A stretch of 64,000 nucleotides of DNA from Niallia sp052318935 (GCA_052318935.1 JBQRKO010000006.1); one strand, 5' to 3'. Counted from the first letter of the stretch, positions 45,233-54,411 are shown. Numbers and translations are program-made. The notes: generated by a model not told the origin, from the sequence alone.

Positions 45233-45903
45233 TAACTCAAACTTCGCACCTTCAAATTCGTTTGCAAATCTTGATAGGACTCGGTTTAAAACAATAAAAA
45301 GGGAGGCTTGTTTTTTATTGTTGAGGTTACTTTCCACTACGGGTTGCTTCGCTTTCCGCGGGGTGGGAGCTGAGCCTCCTCGGCTTTGCCTTAACGGGGT
45401 CTCAGCCTTCCCATATTTCCCGCAGGAGTCTTCGCACCCTCCGTTACAAGCAACTTGTTTTAAAATAAGTTCTTGTTTTCGAATTTCATTACAAGGTATT
45501 ATTGCTAAACAATAGTAGCGTTGATTTTTTTTGTTATCATTCAACGTTGTTCTACCAAAATGTGCCGCTTGAGTCTATTTCTATAAAGTGGGTGTTTTTA
45601 CCAGTTAAGCTACAGCAACTAATTGAGCAAACGGCTTGATTGAAGTGGAAGGTGCGAGACTCCTGTGGGATTAGCGGGTTAGATGAGACCCCGCAGGCGC
45701 AAGCGCCGAGGAGGCTCATCACACGCCCCACGGAAAGCGAGCATCCTGAAACGGAAAGCAAGCCCCTATTTGTAAGGAATAATGTTTGCAAAAAAACACC
45801 CTAAAAGACTATTCAATCACTCTTTTCTAATTGCTCTAAACCAAGTTATGCCAATACATGAAGAGGAATTTATAACTGCGAAGTTTGAGTTAATAAGAAA
45901 AGC
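45233..45903. repeat. 671-bp repeat block with long inverted ends
   Basis: The left edge (TTAATAACTCAAACTTCGCA onward, about 70 bases) and the right edge (45830-45903) are inverted copies of each other: AACTCAAACTTCGCA, AATTC, GGTTTA and CAAT match in order. Inside are two GC-rich modules, 45345-45445 and 45640-45745, of the general CTCCTGCGGG / CGAGGAGGCTCA type. No gene is supported. Confidence 0.6.
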
Positions 45904-45904
45904 G

Positions 45905-46059
45905 TTTCTTAGCAGCCTGCATACACGTAGACTCCTGTGGGAATGCGAGAAAGTCGAGACCCCACAGGAGCAAAGCGACGAGGAGGCTCTACGCTCGCTA
46001 AACGGACGAAGTGTATGCAGGCTGCGCGTTTAAAAGCAACAATCTATACGAAAACAGCC
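45905..46059 (+). repeat. MITE family A, copy 9, left end worn
   Basis: The core from GCAGCCTGCATACACG to GTGTATGCAGGCTGC and the right end GAAAACAGCC (46050-46059) are present; the left terminal sequence is lost. Confidence 0.75.
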
Positions 46060-46383
46060 TTGACGAAAAGTAAGTATTTTCTTCCTAATTTTACAAACCA
46101 TAATGAGGGAAAAAACCCATTTTTATTTAAAAAATATAGAATATAGGATGCGAATTTCTTGACAAAAAATATTCTTCACTATGAATAAATTCTTTTTAAT
46201 TTCCTACAGAAAGATAGTAGAAGGAGGTAGGAAGTTAGCAATTTTTATTGAAAGATATCGTATTTCTTATCATATTGTTTATATTTAAAAGCGAATTTAT
46301 AATTTGGAATTAAAAAAAATATTTACATATTCAGAATATTGATGATAATATTACTACACAATAACAATTAGGAGGGGCATAAC

Positions 46384-46443
46384 ATGAAAACGAACACAAT
46401 TTTATTAGTCAATAATACCCTCATAGTATGCTCTTTGGATTAA
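46384..46443 (+). CDS. possible 19-residue leader peptide
   Basis: ATG 46384 with AGGAGGGG seven bases upstream opens a 19-codon frame (MKTNTILLVNNTLIVCSLD) ending TAA 46441-46443. It is followed by two hairpins and a terminator before the EIIC-like gene, the layout of a leader peptide in attenuation. It could also be the 5' remnant of a decayed gene. No homologue recognised. Confidence 0.4.
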   Translation: MKTNTILLVNNTLIVCSLD

Positions 46444-46530
46444 ATAAACCCTACTTAATTTATAGGGAATTGTTTAGTCCAGTTTTTGTTGTTTACAAAA
46501 CAAGGCGCTAAACAAGCAGTAAAAAACAGT

Positions 46531-46563
46531 GCCTATCCGATTGTAACCGGACAGGCTCTTTTT
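46531..46563 (+). terminator. terminator-like hairpin in the EIIC-like gene leader
   Basis: GCCTATCCG (46531-46539) pairs with CGGACAGGC (46548-46556) with one A-C mismatch, followed by CTCTTTTT. It lies 42 bases before the gene, as an attenuator would. The upstream hairpin CCCTACTTAATTTATAGGG (46449-46467) may compete or pause. Confidence 0.6.
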
Positions 46564-46604
46564 ATGGGATTAGAGCCATTAATTTAATAGAGGAGAAGAG
46601 TAAA

Positions 46605-47621
46605 ATGGATAAGAAAAGTTTTATGGATTATGTGTATAAAGCCTCAACTGGAATGTCAAATGCAGTATTAGTGACATTGGGAATGGGCTTGCTGTTAGAA
46701 TCAATTGGAAAAGCTTTAGGATGGGATATCCTAATTCATATAGGGTCAGTTGCAAAAGTATTGCTTGCTCCAGCGTTTGGTGCAGGAATTGCTTATCAAT
46801 TAGGCGGAAATACACTAGTAATTTTCAGTGCGATGATTTGTAGTAGCATCGGAGGAAATGCCGTTCAATTAACGGAAGCAGGTTTAACGATTGTACCTGG
46901 ACAACCAATAAGTGCTGTATTAGCAGCTGTTATCGCAACAATTGTTGGTAAATACATTAATGGAAAAACAATTTTGGATATGATTGCTATTCCAGCTGGA
47001 TCAATTTTAGTCGGTGGTTTTGCAGGTGTCGGGTTAGCGTATGTAACGACGCCATTATTAACTTGGATAAGCGAGCAAATTACTCATTCTGTACAAGGTT
47101 ATCCGTTAATTGCACCAATGGTTATTTCATTAGCATGGAGTATTTTATTAATGACGCCAGCATCTTCTGCTGCGTTAGCGATTGCATTACAACTAGATCC
47201 TGTTTCAAGTGCGGCAGCATTAATTGGTTGTACCGTTCAATTTGTAGGGTTTACGGCTATGTCTATTAGACAAAATGATTTAGGCGGATTTTTAGCGCAG
47301 TCTATTATTACACCAAAAGTTCAATTCCCGAACTTAGTAAAAAATCCATTATTAATTATTCCACCTTTTGTAGCGGCTGTTATTTGTGCTCCAATTGCAA
47401 CTTTAGGATTTCATTTTACAGCAACATATGAATTAGCAGGCCTTGGTTTGAACTCATTAATAGCACCTATTAGTATTCTAGCATTACAAGGTATCGATGG
47501 ATTTTTAATTTATATGGCATTTGGTGTTGTATTGCCAATTGTGATTACATTGCCATTATACTATTTAATTTTAAAACTTGGCTGGGCAAAAACTGGCGAC
47601 TTAGCGATGAAAGTTCAGTAA
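46605..47621 (+). CDS. EIIC-like membrane permease (PTS_EIIC_2 family)
   Basis: A 338-residue polytopic protein of the PF13303 type, paralogous to 7439-8476: GAGIAYQLGGNTLVIFSAMICSSIGGNAVQ, SAVLAAVIATIVGKYINGKT, and the C-terminal GLNSLIAPISILALQGIDGFLIYMAFGVVLP. No EIIA/EIIB partner. GAGGAGAAG precedes the ATG. It has a 460-base leader with a possible leader peptide and attenuator. Substrate unknown; the downstream catabolic cluster starts 200 bases later but is separated by a terminator. Confidence 0.8.
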   Translation: MDKKSFMDYVYKASTGMSNAVLVTLGMGLLLESIGKALGWDILIHIGSVAKVLLAPAFGAGIAYQLGGNTLVIFSAMICSSIGGNAVQLTEAGLTIVPGQPISAVLAAVIATIVGKYINGKTILDMIAIPAGSILVGGFAGVGLAYVTTPLLTWISEQITHSVQGYPLIAPMVISLAWSILLMTPASSAALAIALQLDPVSSAAALIGCTVQFVGFTAMSIRQNDLGGFLAQSIITPKVQFPNLVKNPLLIIPPFVAAVICAPIATLGFHFTATYELAGLGLNSLIAPISILALQGIDGFLIYMAFGVVLPIVITLPLYYLILKLGWAKTGDLAMKVQ

Positions 47622-47633
47622 GTATTTTATGAA

Positions 47634-47668
47634 AGCTTAGGGTCATTATTTATGATCTTAAGTTTTTT
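47634..47668 (+). terminator. intrinsic terminator of the EIIC-like gene
   Basis: GCTTAGGGTCAT pairs with ATGATCTTAAGT (with G-U pairs), followed by T8. Confidence 0.7.
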
Positions 47669-47849
47669 TTATGTTTTTCTGTGCTTTCCGTTTAAGAGTT
47701 TTCATTCATCATTTAAGGAGAATGATAAGTTGCCTTTTAGTACGATTTTTCCAAATATTAATGAATAATACCGCGTGTTAGATATTTTTGTACCAAGGTA
47801 CCTTTAAAATTACATACATACCATATAGACAGTAGGGTTGGTGAACCAT

Positions 47850-49325
47850 TTGAAATTGTTAATAGCTGAACGTGACAGCAATGAGAGAACGGCAATCGAG
47901 TGGCTTATTTCTGTCTACTCACTTCCGATAAATAAGGTATTCACTGTAAGTACTTTAAGGGAAACAATGACCATATTAGAAAAAGAAGTGCCGGATATTC
48001 TGTATATAGAATTAGATATGATTCCAAACGAAGAGTGGACTTCAATTACAAAATACGTAAAATATTTCAATCCCAATGTTATTGCTGTCACAGCAGAGGC
48101 AACATTCGAACGAGCCAAACAAGCGATTGAATGGAGAAGTGTTGAATTGTTAGTAAAGCCGTTAGATCCTGTGAAAATTAAACACTGTTTACAAACAGCC
48201 CTTTCAGTTGCTAATAATCAAAAAACTAACAATAAACCATTAGCTCATGCTAATGAGACTTATTCCTATCATTCTTTATTCTTACAAGAAGAGCAATCTG
48301 CTGTGAATGTTGTATTAATGGTGCTTCAGACAGAAAACGTGCAGAAACTTCCAGAGTTAATCAGATTTTTGAATTACTATCCTTTCAGAAAACAACCGGT
48401 CATTCTACCATTAATAGATATGGTTGTTTGTCTGTTTCAATCTCCGATTCAGGATATTAAAGAAGAGGCATCAAAAATATTACGAGAATGGGAAGTTGAC
48501 AGTATTGAGCCGGTAGCGGCAGTGATTGTTCCTTCCGATGCAGGTCACAAAACAATACATGAGATGTATCAAACTGCCCAAAGATTATTGGAGGTTACGT
48601 TTTTTATTGGTTATCGACAAGTCATTCTACCCGAATCCACATACGAACGTTGGCAGGAAATAGATCCATTTCTGACTCCAAAGGAGCAGCAGGAATGGAT
48701 TGAAATGTTAGAACAATTTGATAAGCAAAAATTGAAAGAATGGATGTACAATGAATTTTTATATGTTAAAACACCATTCCCAAATCCAGAAAAACTTAGA
48801 ACTAGGCTGACGAGTATTTTAGCTCAAATCAGAAGGTTCATGAAAACGAATCAATTAGATCAGCAAGAAACAGAAGAATATTACACAAAAATTTTTACTG
48901 ATATATTGTACAATCGAGTGTTGTACAGAATTGTACAAGAAATGCTGCTGTTTCTTTACGAACTGATTGATCGTGCAAAACAGGCAGATCAATTATTAAA
49001 AAAAGATGTTATTGAAAAGGGAGTTAGCTATATCGAAACTTATTATGGTGATCATAATTTAACACTTGAGAAAGTAGCAAAAGTCGTAAAGAGAAATCCA
49101 GCATATTATAGCCATTTATTGATGAAAAAGTATGGCATATCTTTTAGTCAATTAGTGACAAATACAAGAATAAAAGAGGCAAGAAGACTTTTGTCTACAA
49201 CAGAATTATCCATTAAAGAAATTTCATACCAAGTAGGTTTCTATAATCCAAACTACTTTTCCCGAATTTTTAAAGAATCCATTGGAATGACACCTCGTGA
49301 CTATCGAAATAATAACCAGGATTAA
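47850..49325 (+). CDS. AraC-type response regulator with Glu at the phosphorylation site
   Basis: About 491 residues from TTG 47850, supported by GGTGA six bases upstream; the frame is open to 47838. Residues 1-120 look like a receiver domain, but the phospho-acceptor position is Glu54 (YIELDM where most have a central LD), and the acidic pair is altered (AERD). The Lys of the receiver survives in LVKPLD. A long helical linker with FLTPKEQQEWIEMLEQ follows. The C-terminus is an AraC DNA-binding domain (IKEISYQVGFYNPNYFSRIFKES). No kinase is adjacent. Paralogue at 52931. Confidence 0.85.
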   Translation: MKLLIAERDSNERTAIEWLISVYSLPINKVFTVSTLRETMTILEKEVPDILYIELDMIPNEEWTSITKYVKYFNPNVIAVTAEATFERAKQAIEWRSVELLVKPLDPVKIKHCLQTALSVANNQKTNNKPLAHANETYSYHSLFLQEEQSAVNVVLMVLQTENVQKLPELIRFLNYYPFRKQPVILPLIDMVVCLFQSPIQDIKEEASKILREWEVDSIEPVAAVIVPSDAGHKTIHEMYQTAQRLLEVTFFIGYRQVILPESTYERWQEIDPFLTPKEQQEWIEMLEQFDKQKLKEWMYNEFLYVKTPFPNPEKLRTRLTSILAQIRRFMKTNQLDQQETEEYYTKIFTDILYNRVLYRIVQEMLLFLYELIDRAKQADQLLKKDVIEKGVSYIETYYGDHNLTLEKVAKVVKRNPAYYSHLLMKKYGISFSQLVTNTRIKEARRLLSTTELSIKEISYQVGFYNPNYFSRIFKESIGMTPRDYRNNNQD

Positions 49326-49341
49326 AACTTGAAAATTATTT

Positions 49342-49372
49342 AGAAATCTAAAATAAATGCAGAAATCTAAAA
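49342..49372. promoter_or_regulatory. direct repeats downstream of the first AraC regulator
   Basis: AGAAATCTAAAA occurs at 49342-49353 and 49361-49372, 19 bases apart and on the same face of the helix, roughly 275 bases upstream of the BCCT gene. This fits an AraC-type operator; binding is not shown. The rest of the 320-base gap holds no gene. Confidence 0.35.
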
Positions 49373-49646
49373 AAAACATACTTTGTTCATTTTTTTATTG
49401 TCAGAAAATATTACACAATTCGAAAATATTTATTAATTTCCGGAAAGAATGTGTCTATTGTTAGCTATTTCAATATCTTATACTTTTCATTAATTAAAGA
49501 AAAGTACAAGCATAGGGAACTATCACTTCACAAAATGCATTACAAAGACTGCATTTTCCATTTGTTTCACTATGCATCTTTCAAAAAGAAATTTTAAAAG
49601 TGTGATTTTCTTTATTGTGTTAAAGCGAAAAGTGGGAGGGATATTG

Positions 49647-51233
49647 ATGACATTAGCTACAAAGAAAGACAAAAGTATAAAAACAGTAACAGACAAAAAC
49701 CAGAAAACACGCAAAGGTGTATTCTGGCCAGCTATTCTAGTTGTAGGGGGTGGGGCAGTTCTTGGAATAGTTAATAATAAGCTATTAACGGATATTTCTA
49801 TGAATGGATTTGTAGGTTCATTGCGGGGGCTTGGATGGCTCTATCAAATTATATCCATTGTTGCATTAATAATTGTAGCTGTTGTAACGTTTTCAAAGTT
49901 AGGGAATATACGTTTAGGTGGAGAAAAAGCAAAAGCCAAATATTCATTTGGAACTTGGTTTGCCATGGCATTAACTGGCGGGATTGCAACAGGTGTCATC
50001 ACATACGGAGTTAATGAACCAATTATTTACTTTAATAATATTTATGGGGAAATGGAAAAGACGGGAGTGGAACCTGGAACTCCTCTTGCAGCAATCTTTG
50101 CGATGGGACGCACTTTTTACAACTGGTCATTTATTCCATATGCAATGTATTCTTTAAGTGGTTTAATTGTTGCATATATGTATTTTAATCGAAAAAAATC
50201 ATTGTCGGTAACAGCAACTTTAATTCCATTGTTTGGAGATAGAATTACTAAAGGGTTTTGGTCAAATGTAATCGATACTTTATCTGTGTTAGCAATTGCA
50301 CTAGGATTGGCATCTTCTCTTGGAGCAGGACTGGCGTTGGTTGGATCTGGAATTGAAACAACATACGGTATTCAACAAGGACCTCTTGTGTGGCTTGCTT
50401 TAACATTCATCATCACGCTCGTTTTTACTATTTCGTCTTTAAAAGGATTGGATAAAGGGATTCGTTTTATGGCAGATGCCAATGCAAAAGTCTTTTATAT
50501 TCTGCTTGCTATCCTTTTAATTATCGGACCATTCTTGTATATTGCACGCACATCTACTGCAGGTCTAGGTTACTGGCTACAAAATTTCTGGCAATGGGGT
50601 CTTGATCCAATTGATGTGGGTGGAGAAGCTTTAGTAATGTGGTGGACACTGTATGACTGGGCGATTTGGATTGCTTACGCACCGTTAATGGGTATCTTTT
50701 TAGCTGCAATTTCATATGGCCGTACGCTTCGTCAATTTATGATTGTTAACTGGATTATGCCTTCTGTATTCAGTATTATTTGGTTTAGTGTTTGGGGAGG
50801 AACGGCTTTGCACTGGCAACAGAACAAAGTGGTTGATCTAGCAAAGACAATTACAGATAGCGGAGCAGTAGCAGGATTATGGGCTTTCTTAGGGAATCTG
50901 CCTATGGGGATAATTATTATACCAATTGTAATGCTAACATTAATCCTTTCTTTTTCTACGGCTGCTGACTCAATGGTTCGGACAATTTCTATATTATGTA
51001 CCTCAAATATTAATCATGATAAAGAACCTTCTACTTGGAAAAAACTAGTTTGGGCGCTTTCAATAGGGATTATTGCATTCGTTATGGTTGCTTCTGCTGG
51101 CGGAGCACAGGGCGTTGATGGGGTTAAATATCTAGCAGCTCTTGGTGGAACGGCTGTTTTGTTCATCTTTGTGCTGCAAGTTATATCCGCTATTAAAATG
51201 TTTTTTATTGATAAAATAGAAAAAGGAGAGTAG
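49647..51233 (+). CDS. BCCT-family transporter for a betaine-like compound
   Basis: About 528 residues from ATG 49647, chosen because GGGAGGG lies upstream; the frame extends left without such a site. Twelve membrane segments of the betaine/carnitine/choline family: ATGVITYGVNEPIIYF, the TFYNWSFIPYAMYSLSGLIVAY segment, and WTLYDWAIWIAYAPLMGIFLAAIS in the substrate helix. Most positions of the aromatic box that grips trimethylammonium groups remain aromatic (W, Y, Y, W, Y), one is Ile. Next to a lyase that may release trimethylamine, the cargo is probably a histidine betaine. The lyase gene follows after 11 bases. Confidence 0.85.
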   Translation: MTLATKKDKSIKTVTDKNQKTRKGVFWPAILVVGGGAVLGIVNNKLLTDISMNGFVGSLRGLGWLYQIISIVALIIVAVVTFSKLGNIRLGGEKAKAKYSFGTWFAMALTGGIATGVITYGVNEPIIYFNNIYGEMEKTGVEPGTPLAAIFAMGRTFYNWSFIPYAMYSLSGLIVAYMYFNRKKSLSVTATLIPLFGDRITKGFWSNVIDTLSVLAIALGLASSLGAGLALVGSGIETTYGIQQGPLVWLALTFIITLVFTISSLKGLDKGIRFMADANAKVFYILLAILLIIGPFLYIARTSTAGLGYWLQNFWQWGLDPIDVGGEALVMWWTLYDWAIWIAYAPLMGIFLAAISYGRTLRQFMIVNWIMPSVFSIIWFSVWGGTALHWQQNKVVDLAKTITDSGAVAGLWAFLGNLPMGIIIIPIVMLTLILSFSTAADSMVRTISILCTSNINHDKEPSTWKKLVWALSIGIIAFVMVASAGGAQGVDGVKYLAALGGTAVLFIFVLQVISAIKMFFIDKIEKGE

Positions 51234-51244
51234 GGGGGAAAGTA

Positions 51245-52783
51245 GTGCTAATAAAAGAAATAAAAAAAGTGACCCTTGGTGGTTCTCTAACAATAGAGGA
51301 GTTTATAGCTGTTGCTCGTTTTGGAGCTGATATCGAATTTTCTGTTGACTACTGTAATCGGGTAAAAAAATCTCGCCAACTTGTTGAAAACTGGATAAAA
51401 GAAGACAGAGTAATATATGGAGTCAATACTGGCTTCGGTGCTCTGTCTCAGGAATTTATATCTTCAGAAGAAACAGCTCAATTACAAAAAAATATTCTCT
51501 TATCCCATGCTACTTCTGTAGGAGAACCGTTAGCAGAAGAAGACGTACGTGCCACAATGCTTATGGTTTTGCAAAATTTAGGTCAAGGATATTCAGGAGT
51601 TAGACTGGAAACTTTGGAAATGTATCGCCAATTTTTGAATCTGCGTTTAACTCCGTGGTCTCCACGTGAAGGATCAGTCGGTTATTTAAGTCCGGAAGCC
51701 CATATGGCTCTTGTGTTGATTGGTGAAGGAAAAGCATATGTAAATGGGGAGCTTATGCAGGCGAGCGAGGCTTTAGATAAAGTTGGGATAGCACCTATTG
51801 TTCTTTCAGCAAAAGAAGGTTTAGCACTTATTAGTGGAACAACAACTTCAACTGGGATTGGAGCTTTAGCATTATACGATATGTTAAAGGCAGTAACAGC
51901 AGCAGATATAATCGGTACCATGTCATTAGAAGTGTTGAAAGGAACCATTCGAGCTTTTGACGAGCGTTTGATGAGTGTCCGTCCGCATCAGGAACAAAGA
52001 GATACAGCAAAGAATATTAGAAACATGTTAGATGATTCCATGATTGCCAAGAAATATATCAATTACCGCCTGCAGGATGCTTTGTCATTACGTGCTATTC
52101 CTCAATTGCATGGAGCTGCTAAAAAAACGCTGCACGATGCCTTAAAAACATTTGAAATAGAAATTAATTCTTGTACGGATAACCCTATTTTGTGGCCGGA
52201 TGAAGAAGGTATTGGAGCAATTTCGGGATGCAATTGTGATTCATCCTATGTTGGTATAGAGTTAGATTCCATGTGCATTGCAGCCACGGCAATTGGTAAA
52301 ATGTCAGAGCGACGAAATAATCGTCTTATTAATGGTCAATTTTCTGAATATCCGTCTTTTCTTATTCAAAAGACAGGATTAAATTCTGGATTGATGATTC
52401 CGCAATACACGCAAGCAGGTCTTTTAAATGATATGAAGATATTATCTCATCCAGCAACAGTGGACACTATTCCTACTTCTGCCGATCAGGAAGATTATGT
52501 CGCAATGGGATATAATGCAGCCAAAAAAGCACGAGAAATAGCAAAAAAACTGGAATATGTATTAGCGATTGAACTGCTGTCTATTTATTCTGCCCATCAG
52601 TTTATAGACAATGGTTTGCTGCCAGGTTCCGCCTCTAATGCTGTTTTAGATTTCATTTCTCGTTCTGTGCCAAAAATGGAGGAAGATATATATCTTTATC
52701 CTCACATCGAAACATTAAAAGAATTCATTCATTCTGGTGAAATCATAGATTGCGTAGAAAAAGTAATTGGAAAATTACACTAG
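51245..52783 (+). CDS. MIO-less HAL-family lyase, ergothionase-like candidate
   Basis: A 512-residue homologue of histidine ammonia-lyase. The MIO cofactor of HAL/PAL enzymes forms from Ala-Ser-Gly in GSVGASGDLAPLAH; here residues 143-153 read GSVGYLSPEAH, with exactly three residues gone. The usual NGTQ Asn is Ser197 (ISGTTTST), and the PYSLR Tyr is Leu280 (DALSLR). Tyr58 (YGVNTGFG), Arg283 and Glu416 (DQEDY) remain. Such an enzyme is unlikely to remove ammonia, but could eliminate a better leaving group such as trimethylamine. GTG start with GGGGGG upstream. Co-transcribed with the BCCT gene. Confidence 0.85.
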   Translation: MLIKEIKKVTLGGSLTIEEFIAVARFGADIEFSVDYCNRVKKSRQLVENWIKEDRVIYGVNTGFGALSQEFISSEETAQLQKNILLSHATSVGEPLAEEDVRATMLMVLQNLGQGYSGVRLETLEMYRQFLNLRLTPWSPREGSVGYLSPEAHMALVLIGEGKAYVNGELMQASEALDKVGIAPIVLSAKEGLALISGTTTSTGIGALALYDMLKAVTAADIIGTMSLEVLKGTIRAFDERLMSVRPHQEQRDTAKNIRNMLDDSMIAKKYINYRLQDALSLRAIPQLHGAAKKTLHDALKTFEIEINSCTDNPILWPDEEGIGAISGCNCDSSYVGIELDSMCIAATAIGKMSERRNNRLINGQFSEYPSFLIQKTGLNSGLMIPQYTQAGLLNDMKILSHPATVDTIPTSADQEDYVAMGYNAAKKAREIAKKLEYVLAIELLSIYSAHQFIDNGLLPGSASNAVLDFISRSVPKMEEDIYLYPHIETLKEFIHSGEIIDCVEKVIGKLH

Positions 52784-52837
52784 TAAGGCATTCAAGGCTA
52801 GTATTTATAAACATAATATCAATTTACCTTTTTAAAA

Positions 52838-52876
52838 TATCCTAACTTATCGAATAAATAAGTTAGGATTTCCTTT
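52838..52876 (+). terminator. intrinsic terminator after the lyase gene
   Basis: TCCTAACTTAT (52840-52850) pairs with ATAAGTTAGGA (52858-52868), then a T-rich tail. It ends the BCCT-lyase operon. Confidence 0.85.
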
Positions 52877-52930
52877 TCTTTAATAAATTTAATGTTATGA
52901 AAGAAAATGCCATAAGAAGGAGGGAATTAA

Positions 52931-54397
52931 ATGGAAATTCATTTGGTAGCAAATGATCAATTAGAAGCAAGTGGAATTCGATGGGTAATAGAGTCGCATT
53001 TTACAGGTATTCAATTGAAGTTGTGGGATACGATGGTATCTTTTGAAAATGGTGTCGAAAAACAGCAGCCAGACCTCGTTATCTTAGATATGGATGGATG
53101 GGAGGATGAAAGTGAAAAGTTTGACAAAATAAGAAAAAGGCTTGGCATGAGATGGATAGGAATTTCATCTGAAAGAATATTTCAAACCGCTTATCGCGCG
53201 CTTCGTTTTCGTGCAGAGGACGTTTTGTTCCGTCCCTTTTCCCCAACAGATTTAATTAAACGTATTCAACAGCTGCGTTATCAACTGAAAAATGAAAAGC
53301 TTTCCATTTTAAATTATACAGCAGGAGAAGCAGACTTGTTTGATATTGACTACCCGGATCTTTTCTTAAAAGATAGGAAGCATACAAATTCAATAGCAAT
53401 GGTCGCACTTTTGACACCTTCTTCTGAGACACTTTCGTTAGTATACGACACATTACAACGGTACTCTTTTACTGGGAAGAATCGTATATTTGTTTTTTCT
53501 GATTTTATTTTATGCGTACAGGAAAGTAAAGAGGCGGATGTAATGAAAGAAGAGTACTATACTTTTCTTACCCGCTGGAAAGATTTTATAGATGAACCGC
53601 TTGCGATTGTAATTAAGATTGCAACAGGAGATGATTCCTTAAAGAATATATACGAGCAAACACGCCAATTAACAAGGAGAATTTTTTTTGAAGGGTATGA
53701 CATTATTTTAGCGGAAGAAGAACTTTTCTATCGGGAAATGGATCCATTTCTTACTCCTTTAGAACAGCGTCAATGGATTGAAATGCTTGAAAAAAGAGAT
53801 ATAAAGACTATTCGGAGCTGGATAGAAAATGAATTTCTAACTTTTCAGCCTCCATATCCGGATCCGGAAATCATTCGTGTTCGCTTGACGAGTGTTCTGG
53901 CACAGATTCGTCGTCACATGAAATCATACAATCTTCAAAGTGCTTACTGGGAAGCAATCTATCATGAAGTTTTTCAGCAAATTGTACACAAACCTGTCAT
54001 TTATCAAATTGTAAAAGAATTGCTTATATTTGCGACTCGGCTACTTCAGCAAGATCATGAACAGTTACAAGATGGACCACGCTCGCTCGTTGAAAAAGCA
54101 AGGGAGTTAATGGAGAACAATTATTGGGATGCTCAATGGAATTTAGCAGCATGCGCTGATGCGCTTCGTGTTAATAAAAGCACTCTTAGCCGCCGATTTG
54201 CAGCAGAGTCCAGCCAATCGTTTCGTAATACACTGCACCAAATACGTATTGAAGAGGCGAAAAGGCTATTACAAGAAACAGATTTGTCATTAGAAGAAAT
54301 TGCACACTTAACAGGTTATTCTCATCAAACTTATTTTAATGCTAAATTTAAATTGCTAGAAAGATGTACGCCTTTAGTTTATCGGTCAAGACTGTGA
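52931..54397 (+). CDS. AraC-type response regulator, partner of the first
   Basis: A 488-residue regulator with the same plan as the one at 47850: receiver-like domain (here the acceptor Asp53 is present in PDLVILDMDGWE, but the Lys is Arg in LFRPFSP), a linker containing MDPFLTPLEQRQWIEMLEKRD and VRLTSVLAQIRRHMKS shared with the paralogue, and a C-terminal AraC domain (LEEIAHLTGYSHQTYFNAKFKLL). AGAAGGAGGG precedes ATG. No histidine kinase is in the window next to either gene. It probably controls the hutU operon just downstream. Confidence 0.85.
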   Translation: MEIHLVANDQLEASGIRWVIESHFTGIQLKLWDTMVSFENGVEKQQPDLVILDMDGWEDESEKFDKIRKRLGMRWIGISSERIFQTAYRALRFRAEDVLFRPFSPTDLIKRIQQLRYQLKNEKLSILNYTAGEADLFDIDYPDLFLKDRKHTNSIAMVALLTPSSETLSLVYDTLQRYSFTGKNRIFVFSDFILCVQESKEADVMKEEYYTFLTRWKDFIDEPLAIVIKIATGDDSLKNIYEQTRQLTRRIFFEGYDIILAEEELFYREMDPFLTPLEQRQWIEMLEKRDIKTIRSWIENEFLTFQPPYPDPEIIRVRLTSVLAQIRRHMKSYNLQSAYWEAIYHEVFQQIVHKPVIYQIVKELLIFATRLLQQDHEQLQDGPRSLVEKARELMENNYWDAQWNLAACADALRVNKSTLSRRFAAESSQSFRNTLHQIRIEEAKRLLQETDLSLEEIAHLTGYSHQTYFNAKFKLLERCTPLVYRSRL

Positions 54398-54411
54398 TAG
54401 AAAACAAAGAA

